A stretch of 64,000 nucleotides of DNA from Diphasiastrum complanatum (lineage: Eukaryota > Streptophyta > Lycopodiopsida > Lycopodiales > Lycopodiaceae). The notes under the pieces are model-generated. The model made no database searches and was not told where the DNA came from. It worked only from the letters and a program-made list of their open reading frames with translations. The translations under genes and the position numbers were made by a program. How positions within the stretch are numbered: position 1 is the first letter of the stretch; the number at the start of each line of letters is the position of its first letter. Location: positions 5,889,599 to 5,953,598 of the forward strand of contig CM055108.1 in NCBI GenBank assembly GCA_029204225.1. Direction: 5' to 3'. Shown here one piece after another: positions 1 to 11,328 of this stretch.

Positions 1-336
1 CTACTTTCTCTCCATCTCCATCTGTGTTTTAGAAATCATCAGCTCACACACACACATCACTCGATGCCCACTTTCTAAAACTCACGTGTCATGGGCGTAA
101 TGGGTGTGTTAGATAGTGCTTATCCAAATGCAAGGTTGGTTGGGCCCCAAGGAAACTTCGACTTTTCTTACTTATTTGTCTATGTAATAACAGAACATGG
201 AATTGTACTCTTTGACTTCAATGCATGGTTTATAGTTACTGTACATAGTAGTAACATCTACCAAGTTTTCTTTCCATAATACATATTAGTAACAGCTACC
301 AACTTTTCTTTTGGTTGTAATCTTCAGAGAGTGGGC

Positions 337-590
337 CACACTAATGGATAATAGATGAATTGTATCAATAGATATCAAAAGAATCATAGATAAATTCGTT
401 CAACTGATGGAGTTCACACTAATGGATAGTAGATGAATTGTATCAATGGATATCAGAAGAATTATAGATAAATTTCAACTGATGGAGTTCACACTAAAGT
501 ATATAAATGAATTGTATTTATGGATATTAGACGAATTTGTGCAAATATGCGTTCTACATCAAATGATACTAGACGAATTGTAGTAATGGA
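337..590. repeat. Degenerate tandem repeat, ~76-bp unit
   Basis: Units begin with CACACTAATGG or CACACTAAAG at 337, 415 and 490 and share GATGAATTGTAT and ATGGATAT blocks. A fourth, diverged unit runs to about 590. Spacings are 78 and 75 bp. It has no coding signal and is probably a local minisatellite. Confidence 0.75.
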
Positions 591-1099
591 ATAGAGGCTT
601 GGCATTTGCAATCTCCAGTGTGCTTCAAAATAAGGCAAAATTTCTGCAAAGTTTCAATTGAAAGTCGGGCTGAAAAATTTGGACTCAGAGTTTTAAAATT
701 ATCCTTTCAAACTTCAAGACAACGTGCATGACGTGTGAAATCTTATTACCTTTCAAATTGAAAGGTATCTTTGAACCATAAGCAACATATGAAACTTGTC
801 ATAGGAGTCCGTCAATCTAAAGTGCAAACATGGTCAAACTCCAACCTTGATATTACATGAACGTTTACAAATATACTACATTGTACATCAATTGGCAAGC
901 TAAACATGGAGCACGAGGGTTATGTACATCAATGTCCTAGTCAAGGTTCAAGCCTATGCTAGTCCAACTCCATCAAACAACTCTAGCCACACTCAACCCC
1001 CACTATGAAGGACAACCAAGTGTCAAGAACTAGTTGAAACACAATAAAAAATTGTACTTAACTCACCATGCACACTTGAGGATGAAAAATGCACAAGCT
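591..1099. other. No gene recognised; dispersed repeat piece
   Basis: No coding signal is seen. The block near 598-660 (AGGCTTGGCATTTGCA, then AAGGCAAAATTT) recurs near 17473-17540, so part of this stretch is a dispersed repeat of unknown class. Confidence 0.4.
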
Positions 1100-1200
1100 T
1101 TTAATGCCAGGTGCCCATCCAAGGGCGCATGTGAAGAGAGAGAGTGGTACTGCCACTCTCTCTCTTCACATGCGCCCTTGGATGGGCACCTGGCATTAAA
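1100..1200. repeat. Perfect inverted repeat (48-bp arms, 5-nt loop)
   Basis: Positions 1100-1147 and 1153-1200 are exact reverse complements around a 5-nt loop (1148-1152). Each arm carries GCCCATCCAAGGGCGCATG and an AG-rich stretch. Because the palindrome is perfect, short open frames on both strands give similar peptides; these are artefacts. It could be a very recent inverted duplication, the core of a foldback MITE, or a small-RNA hairpin. No clear target-site duplication flanks it. Confidence 0.9.
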
Positions 1201-1546
1201 GCATGCGTCCATTCTAGTGAAAGACACCATGAATAACAAAGGACACAACCAAATTCCAAGTCCATTTTGGGTGTGGGGATCATAAGTGAGCTTGGATAGG
1301 GTGTTCTTTGTGTAAATTTTTTGTCGTCATTTTCTATGCACTTTAGTCCTAACTAATTATGGCTTCAAGACTTTCTTTTTGTTAACATTGTACCATATGG
1401 CTTGTATCAAAAGTGGTTCATAAAGGAATGGATTAACAGCCCCCCGGGGGGGGGGGGGGTGGCTTTTCCCTCTCTTTTCACACAATGTTCTACTTTAGGT
1501 GACATCATATGTGCATTAAATGGATACGAGTAGCATGGGGTGATCA

Positions 1547-2330
1547 TCAATAAAATGTAAGAGAATATAGTACTTCTTCAGGTATTAGGGCATGCAGTGG
1601 GCCAAAGATATATGTGGCTTTAGCTCGATGAGCTTGGCCTTTAGGAAATTTTGATCTGCCATGTTTTTTAAAAATGCAACCCTCACAGGTTTGTTTGCTT
1701 AAGGACTTATTAATGTTTAAACTTGTGACAAGGTTGTTGCAAAACATATACTAAATTAAACCCATATGGAGATGTCCAAGGCATTGATACCATAGGCTAG
1801 TCTTGTCAACAATATGTGCCGTGTAGAGTGAGATTTTTATCTTGTAGATAATGGTACTCCTTGCTTTAAAATAGAGGTAGCCATCTCTAAAATATTTGAG
1901 TTATTGTCTTGGAAAAGACATTGATTATTGTTGAGGAAAATAGTACGTCCTTGATATGCAATTCTACTAATAAAATTATTTTGTCAAATTCAAAATGTAT
2001 AAGACATCTTCAATATGTCGAAATCTTCCATCCTCAAGATTGTCCCTTGGCCTTTGATCTTGTAAGAGCTAGAGTCTCCAAGACAAATGGAATTGCCATG
2101 CATGAAGAGCACATATTAATGCCCATATGTCATATGTTGAGCTGCACTTGGGTCAAGTGCACCTGAGTCAAAAACCAACATTGAGAATCAAAATTGTTGA
2201 TTGATTCAACTGTGAAAAACTCCTTGAGTGAAATTCCTGTCAAGAGTATCAGTAAGTAACTGGGAGGATTCTACAATCATTGATATCATGACCTTTCTTC
2301 TTGCATTAACTATGGAAGAGTTTGCCATGT
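1547..2330 (-). pseudogene. Ty1/Copia gag-pol relic (zinc knuckle to GAG-pre-integrase)
   Basis: Read on the minus strand, the order is that of a Copia polyprotein. A zinc-knuckle scrap (CKKKGHDINDC) lies near 2270-2320. A protease-region block reading RHIEDVLYILNLTK lies near 1960-2010. The GAG-pre-integrase motif, with LGHLHMGL followed by CEGCIFKKHGRSKFPKGQ, spans about 1610-1760. Several stops and frameshifts separate the blocks, so the gene is dead. No LTRs are recognised around it, and downstream integrase and reverse transcriptase are missing. Confidence 0.75.
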
Positions 2331-3769
2331 TGATGCTTTGACTTATCTTGCTAATATGGTTGCTATGTATGTTGAAATGAAGAAGCTCAATGATTGCATT
2401 CTTTTTGGGATTTGGATATTGCTTCTTTTTTTAATACAATGCAATTAATTTGTCAAATGTAGTAGAGCCTTTTGACTTCCTCCAAAAAATTTCTTCGAGA
2501 AGAATCAATGTGACCCGTTGAGAACGCTTTACACCATAGTATCCTTGCTAACAGCGGCAGGCATTACACCGTTAAAGCCAATGTGAGCTAAGAGTTTTAC
2601 AGGTGTAATGCCCTGATTTGAGATTATTCTCGTATTGGGCCTCTATTATGCCCATTGTCATGCAGTGATATTCAATCCTATGTTTCACTAGGCCACGATT
2701 CTTTCTTGAAATAAATACGGGTACTTTTTTTGGAAAGGTGATTTTTTTGTTCATAGGAGAAAGAATCGAGCCCTTTGAGCGATGCTTGATTGGTCTTGAG
2801 TAGGTTGTTTTAGACTTAGATTGCTACTTTTCATGCATCAAAATAGTATATTGAGTGCAATCTGAGAAATGTAGATGATTATTGTTTGCAGTGAGGAGAC
2901 ATCACTTGCTTGTGGCCATTGTAATGGCTATGCTGTTTTTTTTTTTTCATATTGGACCATAGATGCAGCCCATGTTTCTGGAACGTGATCCGCGTTAACC
3001 ATAAACATCCATCTCAGAGCTTGTGACAAAAACTTGAATCAACTGAACTTGCTCAACAGAATATGAGTACATTATATAGTGCCAACCCGAAAGCAAGCTT
3101 GTAATGTTGACTGTTTTCACTCCACACATTCTGGAACATTTTTGCAGTGGATCGCAATCCGCTGCAAAATTGTATTGGAATGGACTAATTATAGGAAATA
3201 CAAGGTCCTTATAAGGATTTTTCTTTTTTCAGAAAAAAAAAAAAATTGGAGTAGCCACAACAGGCTTCCTCTTACTAACTCAAGTCCAAATTCTATGTAA
3301 ACAAAGCAACAAACTCAAAATTTAACTTAAGGCTTATTGCCCAAGTCCAAACTACTAGACTAATCACAAAAGACTTTAGACAAAGAAAAATATTACTAAA
3401 AGTATAAGGTTGAAAGAGCCAATTACAAAGGTTCATCCTCTCACATAATTTCTAACCTACACGTGACAAGGTAATTTTTATGCATGTGTCCTTGTTGAAA
3501 TACTGCTGCTATCTATACTATCTTAGCCTTATCTTGTCCAATTTCTATGATCTGCATATATGAACAACTACTTCACGTTTGTCACAACTTGACAGAGCGT
3601 CTCTACTTTATTAGAGTGTCCCACCTTTGGACAAAACTTTAACTATGTAACAAGTTGGACAACCCCATTCTTTGAACTTTCATATGTTCCAATGGACAAA
3701 GGTTATAATCACAAACCAGAGTTTAGCCATGACACCTATATCCAGAGGATCCAAAAAAACAGTGCACTA
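2331..3769. other. No gene recognised
   Basis: AT-rich DNA with short open frames only and no domain, LTR end or tandem array that I can identify. Poly-T and poly-A runs occur at 2937-2948 and 3234-3245. Confidence 0.4.
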
Positions 3770-3990
3770 ATCAATCTTTGGATGGCCTCCATAGATCAGT
3801 GACATTGCATTGCTCCACAAAGGTACTTGGCAGTCAAATAGCAAGTGCTCCAGTATTTCCTTTGTATAATTGCATAAAGGACATTCTTCTCTGCTACAAA
3901 GCTTCTTTTGAAAATAGGCAAGCCCTTGGTATTAACTCTCCAGAAAAACCACTTTCAATTGTCCACTTTACATTTTGTTGTAAAATTTAA
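3770..3990 (-). pseudogene. LINE-type zinc-binding (zf-RVT) relic
   Basis: The minus strand encodes ECPLCNYTKEILEHLLFDCQ (about 3830-3890), matching the C-x2-C...H-x4-C pattern of the zinc-binding domain after reverse transcriptase in plant non-LTR retrotransposons. Just upstream is KGLPIFKRSF, typical of the preceding helix. The reading frame is interrupted on both sides and no RT motif remains, so this is a short 3' fragment. A host gene from the same zf-RVT family is a less likely alternative. Confidence 0.6.
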
Positions 3991-4687
3991 TCTGGGAGCC
4001 AAGTAGACCAATCATTCTTCATCTAACACTTAAAATTGTACCAGTCTTGCAAAAAGTGATGACCTCTGCACTTGCTAAATGCATCTTTGTGACCCAACAA
4101 AGGTTAGGTATTGCCTTGGGTACTTATCGTCCTGTTCATTTGGCCAACTTTTATCATTTCTCATATGAATCAAATTTATGCAATGATTAGTTTCTTCTAG
4201 TACTTGTCCCATTTTATTGCCCAAACTAAGAATATGCTAGAAGTTATAATGGTGACCTCTTCGGTACATGCTAGGCATGATGAAGTTGGTCTAAGACTTC
4301 GTAGCTGGGCTCCCTAGGGTTGAAGATTGCAAATCTCCTTTGTTATGTCAGGTATTATTCTAGACATAACATTGATATATATTAATGACTAATCTGTTCC
4401 CAATCTTCTTGATTTTGGAAGCTTTTTTTTAAAGACCCTGACAGTTACGAATGGAGCCACAACTGATCTAGAGCTGAATAATAAGGCCAAAGGCCAACCA
4501 TATAGTCTAAGTGTCACTAATGAATAAAAAAGGGCCCAAGGCCTGCTTATGCATAAAGTAAAGTAAATGTAAATGGACGTGACGAATGTAATGAGCCGAG
4601 TCCATAACTCTCCCCGGCACAAAAAAAAAGACCCAACTACCGAAAAGAAACTGGATCAAACAACAACAAGCCCTGGTGCATCAACAA
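3991..4687. other. No gene recognised
   Basis: No domain, LTR or repeat array is recognised in this stretch. Confidence 0.35.
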
Positions 4688-6838
4688 CTAGAGCAGCATC
4701 TGATGTAGAGGAATCAACAAGTGCAGGAGGAGCACGATCCTAATCGCAAGTGATGGTGTATGATAAAAGACATCAATAGGCTCCCATGTGGCCTCCTCAA
4801 CAGGACGACCATCGAACTGGACCAAAAACTGAATCTGTCGGCAACATTGACTATGGTGAAGGCGAACCTGGTGAATGGCAGCTGGTAAGAAAGGGAACAG
4901 CTTAGGATCAACATCATGGTGACGAAGGGAACATCTCGGCCGCGTCATCTGAAAGCAAGCAATATGGAACAACCAGGAATGCCAAGGAACCAGAAGAAGA
5001 TCAACCAGCAACCAGGAATGCCAAGGTATCCGTAATGCCCAAGATAGCAGAGGATCAGCCCAAAAGATAGGGACATCATACCAAGGTATCCAAAAAGCCC
5101 GAGAAGGTAGAACTGCATCAGCAATGGGAAGCCAATAAGGAAACTGGAAAAGAGATAGACACTCATCGCGAATAGCCACATCATACACGTAACCATCAAC
5201 CATATGTGCAAACTCAATGATATAGGTGCCCCAAGAAAAGATAGCAACATCGGAAGACCAGCACCAAGGAGTAGGAACATAAGCAGAATGACAGGCACGC
5301 TGTAGTAGCATGGAAAAGCAAGCGATATGCCAGGAAACATGGATCATAAAGGGATCATCCTGACAAAGGATAGCTAAAATGGAGAAATGTGCACGAACAT
5401 GGTCAAAAGCCCAAGGTATCCATAAGGCCCATGAATGAGAAGTAGCAATGGCACACGGTACCTTCAATGCCCTATCACGAGAAGAGCAGCATGCCAAAAG
5501 CTCCAGAAGGTCCAAGAAATCAATGCATCATCTTAAAAGACATGATGCATAAAAACAATAGTAACAAATCTAGAAATAGTAGAGGCCTCAACTGAAAAAC
5601 TGTAGCCGAAAATCCCATCCAGAAAGACCTCATATGGACATACAAATCAGGATACACCAAAAACGGATGGAGAATCGGATGACCCATCGGAACTGGCCGC
5701 AAGTTTAATCCCAAAGTACACACCAGGCGCACAAGTGAGGAATAGAATAAATGCACTGGAACGAGAAACAGGATCACCAACATCAGTAGCAAGCATCGGA
5801 TCAATATCCACGTGTAGCTGGGAATGAGTATCAAAGCATATATGAGCAATACTGAAGTATATGGCGACAACATCCCCAAAAACTATCCAAGAGAGGAGAA
5901 GGAACTCTCTCAAGGTACTCTGATGGTCTCGGAAAACCAGAACAAAGTGGCAACTCAGCATCGGAGACCAAGCGATATGGTGCAACCTGAAATGACGGGG
6001 AATATGAAGATCACCTGGACAAACAGTAGCTGGAATGGAGGCAATAACCCAATCCATCAGGATATGCCAAGCCTGACAATGAGCAACAATCTAAGGAACA
6101 GATAGAGAGCCACATGCATAATCATAGAGATATCCACGGACCGCACCATAGGCGATCAGTAATATGGAAAAACTAGTACCAATCAACAGGTCCAAATGGA
6201 AACCAAGCTATACTTAATAACCAGGAATGCCATATATCCATAGCATCGGGATGGACTGCAGCAAACCTATATGTAGAAACACAAGGAGACTGAAGGATGC
6301 CCGTATACTCATCTAGAAAGATCCCAGCATATAAATACCCTAGATAAGTAATAGTGACCATCTTGCAAATATCCTCGGATGGAAAATGTGTAACGGTAAG
6401 GGCCAAAGGCGCATGAATCATGTAAGTAACTGTAGAAATATCATGAGGCAGTCACAAACCTCAAGCAGAGATCCATGGAGTAAAGCGAAAGAAGATACAA
6501 CCTAATCACCAATAGCGAGGGAACCATCAAATGTGGACCCGTGAAGAATCCCATAGAAATCAGCATGAACATAAGCCATAACAGACTCAAGAGATGGAGA
6601 TATAGAGACCAATGGAGAAGATACTGCACCAACCACCGAACCAGGAGGGCTATCTGAGGTATGAGCAAAAGCAATAGTAGAAATACCACCAAGGTATGCG
6701 GCCTGAATATCAATGAAACCAGGAATGACCACTGAATACAATATATGTGAATCAAGGCATATAGGCACAAGGCACACAACAACAACCTGTAAATCCGAAG
6801 GAGCATCAAACTGAGGAAGAGGACCCACGAATGGTGAA
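4688..6838 (-). other. Low-stop-density region with recurring motif; chromodomain-like end
   Basis: On the minus strand several long open frames follow one another (6843-6502, 6421-6173, 6057-5647, 5879-5520, 5515-4688), as if one long sequence had been broken by indels. The translation is rich in W, P, H and L and repeats IPWHSWL-like pieces. At DNA level CCAAGGTATCC recurs at 5021, 5081 and 5411, and ACCAGGAATGCCA recurs several times. Near 4770-4830 the frame reads FLVQFDGRPVEEATWEP, resembling a retroelement chromodomain. No integrase motif precedes it. It abuts a truncated Gypsy RT at 6838. I cannot assign a function; it may be retroelement 3' DNA or an old minisatellite. Confidence 0.35.
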
Positions 6839-7400
6839 ATCAATCAAGGTGGTCTACATCTGTACTATGGACTCCTAGGTCATCCAAGTAAATTTCAAGA
6901 ATTTTCTGTAGATAATCTTTAAAAGCAAACCGCATTACTCTTTGGAACAAACTTGGCGCATTACAGAGTCCAAACGACATTACTTTGTAAGCCTAGGTGC
7001 CCCATTTTGTTGCAAAAGCTGTTTTGTGGCAATTTGCAGGTGCAATCTTGAAATGGTTGTAACCACAAAATCCATCCAGAAAACTATAAGCTTCCGCTCC
7101 AGCAAGGCGGTCCAAAATGCTTTCAGTAAAAGGTAACGGAAAGTGATCCTTCCGTGTCACTTTGTTCAAAGCCTTGAGATTCACACAAATTCTCAATTTC
7201 CCATTCTTCTTAGGAACAATGACAATCGGTGAAATCCATTCTGTATGCTCGATCTCATTAATGAAATTAGCGTCAAGCAGTCTCTGGAGCTCTTTCTTTA
7301 TCAGATTCGCAGCATTAGAATTACAGCGATAGAACTTTGTAACCTTTGGAACTGCATCAGGTACTAAAGGTATGGTATGTTCAATAATTGATGTCAAGAT
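6839..7400 (-). pseudogene. Gypsy reverse transcriptase fragment (copy A)
   Basis: RNA-dependent DNA polymerase of an LTR retrotransposon. The minus-strand frame shows the RT N-terminal palm with SPIVIVPKKNGKLRICVN, then LPFTESILDRLAGAEAYSFLDG, FGLCNAPSLFQ, and the catalytic box IYLDDLGVHS (YLDD) near 6860-6890. The reading breaks immediately after that box, so the thumb, RNase H and integrase are missing. A frame slip lies near 6990. Not functional. Confidence 0.85.
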
Positions 7401-7457
7401 ACCCTTCAGATCTTGATAAGTCCATGCAAAGCAATCTTGATACTTAATAAGTAACGT

Positions 7458-8172
7458 TCAAAGTGCTTGATATTGTTCAAGATTAAGTTGTGATCCAACT
7501 TGTACAATCTTTTTCGGTTCTTTTGGTTCAGCAAGATTCATAGGCCTGTGTCCTAGCTGGGCCATCATAAACATTTTTCGACTTTGGAACCTGTTCTTTG
7601 AGTTCACAATGTGCTTTGGGTAACATGATAACCACATCATCCAGTGTATAATGTTTAAAATGTTCGGGCATATCATGTTGGACTACATCTGCTTGTTCTT
7701 TGTCAAAAGAACTTGTCTTGGAGGAACTCTCACTAGACAAAATATTCATGAGCAGTTCTGTTTGCGGTGCTTCTGGTTCAGTTATCTTGAAGGGTTCTTC
7801 ATGATGATGCAACTGATCATTCATATTTGTATGTGAATTTTCCGGTGACTGCAATGGTGAGGAACAAACTTCGGCTACTGCTCTAGCAGCTTCAAGCTCT
7901 TCTTCTTCTTGCAGATGTTTAATCCACTACCTCATATCCTGATATCTTCTTTTTTCTGAATGAAGATTTGGATAGACTCCAGATGTTGTTGGTATATTAG
8001 TTAATGGTATAGAATCAGCAAGTACTGGATCTGCTACTAGTTCTTTCTGCTTCTGTGCTCTGGTGACCACCATCAAGGGTACACTTGGTTTATTCTGAGC
8101 TACTGGTCTTTGCTTGATTGTTATCAAATTTACAGGAGCTGTAGCCAGTGGTGGCTTGGTTTTGTTGGACAC
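7458..8172 (-). pseudogene. Gypsy gag-pol linker (copy A), no protease motif seen
   Basis: Two minus-strand frames (8172-7927 and 7854-7528) join the gag knuckles to RT. They are acidic and Ser/Pro-rich and contain DGPARTQ, which the large element repeats as EGPARTQ. No D-[ST]-G-[AS] retropepsin signature is visible here or in the same segment of the other copy. The protein is broken by stops. Confidence 0.6.
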
Positions 8173-8715
8173 TCTTTATAGCAATGCCCATAACCACAGT
8201 CATGACAGAATGGTACAAATTTCTCTTTATTTGGACATTCTGCAACTCTATGATTTTCTCCACATGCGAAGCATCCAAGTGGTGCTCTGGTCCAGTTTCT
8301 AGATGCTTGTTGTTGCGCGGCAACATAAATAGCATATTGGTCTGAAGATCCACCTTCTTGATCATTACCATAGTTCCATTGCTCGGCACTTCTGTAAGGT
8401 TCTGGTTCCATCAAATTGGTAGGAGGAGCGGGGTGTTTTGGTGGGGCAGGTAAGGCTAACCGTTCCGGGTATCCAAGAGTAGATTGTCGAGGTCTAGGTA
8501 CCGGATTTCCTCCATAATGTGGTTCTTGATATCCCATCCGGGCATACCATTGTTGAATAATCCGAGGATTGAAGTTGCAAAAAGCAGTCTCATGATCAAG
8601 CGAATTACACAAATGGCATATACTGATTTCCATGCATTTTTTTCAATTGAGGACACTCATTCACTGTGTGATTTCTTGTATAAAGAACACCAGACATTTT
8701 CCCTGGTAGGAGGGG
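8130..8715 (-). pseudogene. Gypsy gag zinc-knuckle region (copy A)
   Basis: The nucleocapsid part of gag binds the element's RNA. Three knuckles are readable on the minus strand: CHLCNSLDHETAFC (C-x2-C-x4-H-x4-C, canonical), CFACGENHRVAEC and CHDCGYGHCYKEC. The last two have only three residues between the second Cys and the His. A fourth, more N-terminal knuckle near 8660-8700 has lost its second Cys and is frameshifted. Between the first two intact knuckles is a Pro-rich segment (LALPAPPKHPAPPTN). Confidence 0.75.
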
Positions 8716-8790
8716 ATCCATTTTATCAATTGATCTGGTGGTTCCAACTTGTTCATCATCATGGTCACAGCCTCGCTTTTGGTGTAGAAT

Positions 8791-10210
8791 GCTACCTTCC
8801 TATGCAATAATTAGTGTCTAAAGCGAGGCTGAAAGAATATGCTACTCCTAAGCATATTCTTTCAGCTTTGGAATAGTTTAGTTTGGCTACTTTCAATTTT
8901 CTCCCTATGAATATTATGGGGTGATAAACTTTGTCCCACACTTGGGATAAACAACAGTTAATGCAAGTAACCATGGTGCTAGTGAACACGTGAAATGGTC
9001 TGTTGTACATGGGTGGTTTCAGGATCGGTGCTTCAACTAATGCTTTTTATAAGTCGTTAAATGCTTGTTCACATTCATTGGTACACTCCCACTTTGTAAC
9101 TAGTCATGGGATAGATATGTGATGCATATGCCATCACATATCGTTTGTAATAACCAGAGGAACCTAGGAAAGACTGCAATTGTTTCACTTTGGTGGGTGT
9201 CATTATAGCTAACAACATTGCGATTTTTTCAAGGTTAGTAGCCATCCCATAGCGACTGATTATGTGCCCCAATAAGACTCCGTAAGGGATTCCAAATAAA
9301 CATTTGTTGGCATTCAAGGCCACGCACGTTGTTGCACATTTCTCAAAACAATTTTCTAGTACAGCTGGGTGTTTTGAAAGAGACGAAGCCCCACAAAGAT
9401 CATCAACAAAAAAAAATTTATTTGGCATCTAAAATGTCCTCAAAGTGTTGATTCGTAAAACGTTGATACGCAGTGGGGGCATTGGTTAGTCCAATGGCAT
9501 GACGTGATTAGAAAAGGTTCTAAAAGTGGTTGTGAAGGTAGTTTTCAACTTATCCTTCTCATCGATGGCTATTTGATTATATCGTGCAAAACAGTCCATA
9601 AACGAGTATATCTCTTTCCCTGCCAACTCTTCTAGTACCTGATCAATAAATGGTAGGGGGTAATAATCCTTCTTGGTGTGTTGGTTCAGCTTCTTGTAGT
9701 CTACGCATATGCGAATTTGAGTGGAATTCTTCTTAGGACATGGCACTATTGGTGAGCACCATTCAGTATTCTCTACTGGGATCCGGCCTTCCTTAGTCTC
9801 TCCAATTCTGTAAATACCCCGGCTCTTAAGTTTAATGGTAACCTCCACTGCCTCTGTCGTACAGGTTTACTTCCCTCAATGAATATATATATATACTATG
9901 AGTCACTAGGAATGGGGATATTCCTTTCAAATCATCATAATCCCAAGCAAATATGTTATGATACTTCTCACATAGCCCTTTATACGCTTGTTTTTCTAGG
10001 CTGGTCAAGTGTGTCCCTACTTTTATGTTCTTTGGATTCCCGATACTCCTTCGATAGTTTGATTGTCGAGGCTCCTTCAATAGTTTGACAGTTGAGTAGA
10101 AACTTGTTTGTGATTCTCGTGTATTTTTGTAGACTATGCGACAATGTGAGTAAATATGCAACAACATGAATGAATATGGGATTTATGGAGAGAAAGAATA
10201 AACCCAAAAT
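8791..10210 (-). pseudogene. Second, unrelated Gypsy pol fragment
   Basis: A minus-strand pol fragment of a different Gypsy family. In order it has a pre-RT block with NIFAWDYDDLKGISP (about 9950), RT with CSPIVPCPKKN and IRICVDYKKLNQHTKKDYY (9650-9780), a degraded catalytic box (FFVDDLCG, 9380), a connection block with FLGSSGYYKRY (9150), and RNase H with FIGRKLKVAKLNYSKAERIC (8860). Frames are broken at several points. It ends at 8791-8850, where a 15-bp inverted repeat sits and copy A of the other Gypsy begins. Integrase and LTRs are absent. Confidence 0.85.
8829..8865. repeat. 15-bp inverted repeat at the junction of two Gypsy fragments
   Basis: CTGAAAGAATATGCT (8829-8843) and its exact reverse complement AGCATATTCTTTCAG (8851-8865) are separated by 7 nt. 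A second inverted pair (CAGCCTCGCTTT near 8768; AAAGCGAGGCTG near 8820) lies just left. The RNase H reading fails here, suggesting a rearrangement point. Confidence 0.8.
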
Positions 10211-11160
10211 CTAAAGATGAATATGATGGTTTCCGACTTGAATTCAGCATGAACAAAGTCAGATTGTATAAGATACTTGAAGGCCTGTTAGATCCATGAT
10301 GATACAATCTATTTCTGCGACTTCTAAGGTACTAGCCGTCACCTTAAAAAATGAACTGAACCAGCTTAAACCCTCCATAGATATACTAATGATATCCAAG
10401 AATAATAGACAAGAACTGTAATAAATTGCGTCAACATCAAGCACATGATGCTTCTCATCCAAAGAATTGAGCAAGCAAAGCTACGGGACATTCAAGCAAC
10501 CAAAAAAGGCGAAATCATAAAACTAGGTACTACTCTCTTGCGGTGCTGTGCAGAATAGATTACCTTTGTTGGTTTTTAAGATCTTAGATTTCGTAAGCCA
10601 AGATAGAACAAAGAATTTGAAAGAGATGAACCAGTTTGATCATTGCCAGGAAATGTGTTGCCAGAAAACATCAATTCTGGTTTGAACTTCTTGTGTGGAT
10701 CGTTGCTACTACAGTGGATGATGCGCCTATGTGAGACAAGATGCGCAAGTAGCAGAAGGATTGTTGTTGCAGAAGCTGCTAGAAAATTTTAAGACTATAA
10801 CCATTTGGAATTTAAAAGATCGTGTGCACCTTTTTTAATATCCCCGACTATCCATCAGCATTTCTATGAGCAAGAAGAGCTTAAAAGAGCAAAGAGAGAG
10901 AAGTGTTGCCATCGATTACGATTTTTCAATGGACCTGTTTTGTAGAAGATGCCGGGCACTCTCTCCCAAAATCTTCAGCTCTCTTTTGTTGCTCCAACGT
11001 GGCATCGCGCCCCACGCACGCACTAGCAACAAATGTCATGTGTGAAATGGGTCCTAGGCTAGTGCAATTGAATCTTGGTTTTTTAATTGAATCTTGGGGC
11101 TAGTGCAATTGAAACAACCAATCAATAAAGGGTATTTGGAATATGTGAGAGCTTATGTGA
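10211..11160. other. No gene recognised
   Basis: No coding domain is recognised. GGCTAGTGCAATTGAA-type repeats occur near 11053-11113, about 45 bp apart. It may include the distal upstream region of the PPR gene. Confidence 0.4.
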
Positions 11161-11180
11161 AAACAGCATAAGAAGATACT

Positions 11181-11188
11181 TTATAAGT
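11181..11188 (+). promoter_or_regulatory. Possible TATA box for the PPR gene
   Basis: TTTATAAG lies about 140 bp before the proposed start codon at 11329. Only position and sequence support it. Confidence 0.3.
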
Positions 11189-11328
11189 GACGTGTGAAAA
11201 GGAATGGGCTGAGATGATGTGAAATCAATGGCATGGAAGCATGGGAGGAGAGCAGAGCAGAACAGCGTGCTTCATCAAATAAAATAGAGAGCGAGTGCGA
11301 GCCGAATAAGGAAGCAAGGGCGGCAGCC

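Larger units (their letters stand above)
6839..8720 (-). mobile_element. Truncated Tat/Athila-like Gypsy, copy A (same family as 43162-55029)
   Basis: A minus-strand fragment runs from gag zinc knuckles (8720) to mid reverse transcriptase (6839). It matches the large nested element block by block: both share EIEHxEW, NGKxRICVNLKALN and FGLCNA in RT, the linker words QVPKS/EQVFEG followed by DGPARTQ/EGPARTQ, and the unusual gag knuckles. The left end is an abrupt break inside RT after the YLDD box. The right end meets another Gypsy fragment near 8790. No LTRs remain. It is useful as a second witness for family-wide features. Confidence 0.85.

Noticed and set aside
1034-1285. Similar short open frames on both strands around 1063-1285
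   Set aside because: They are produced by the perfect inverted repeat 1100-1200, which encodes the same peptide in both directions.
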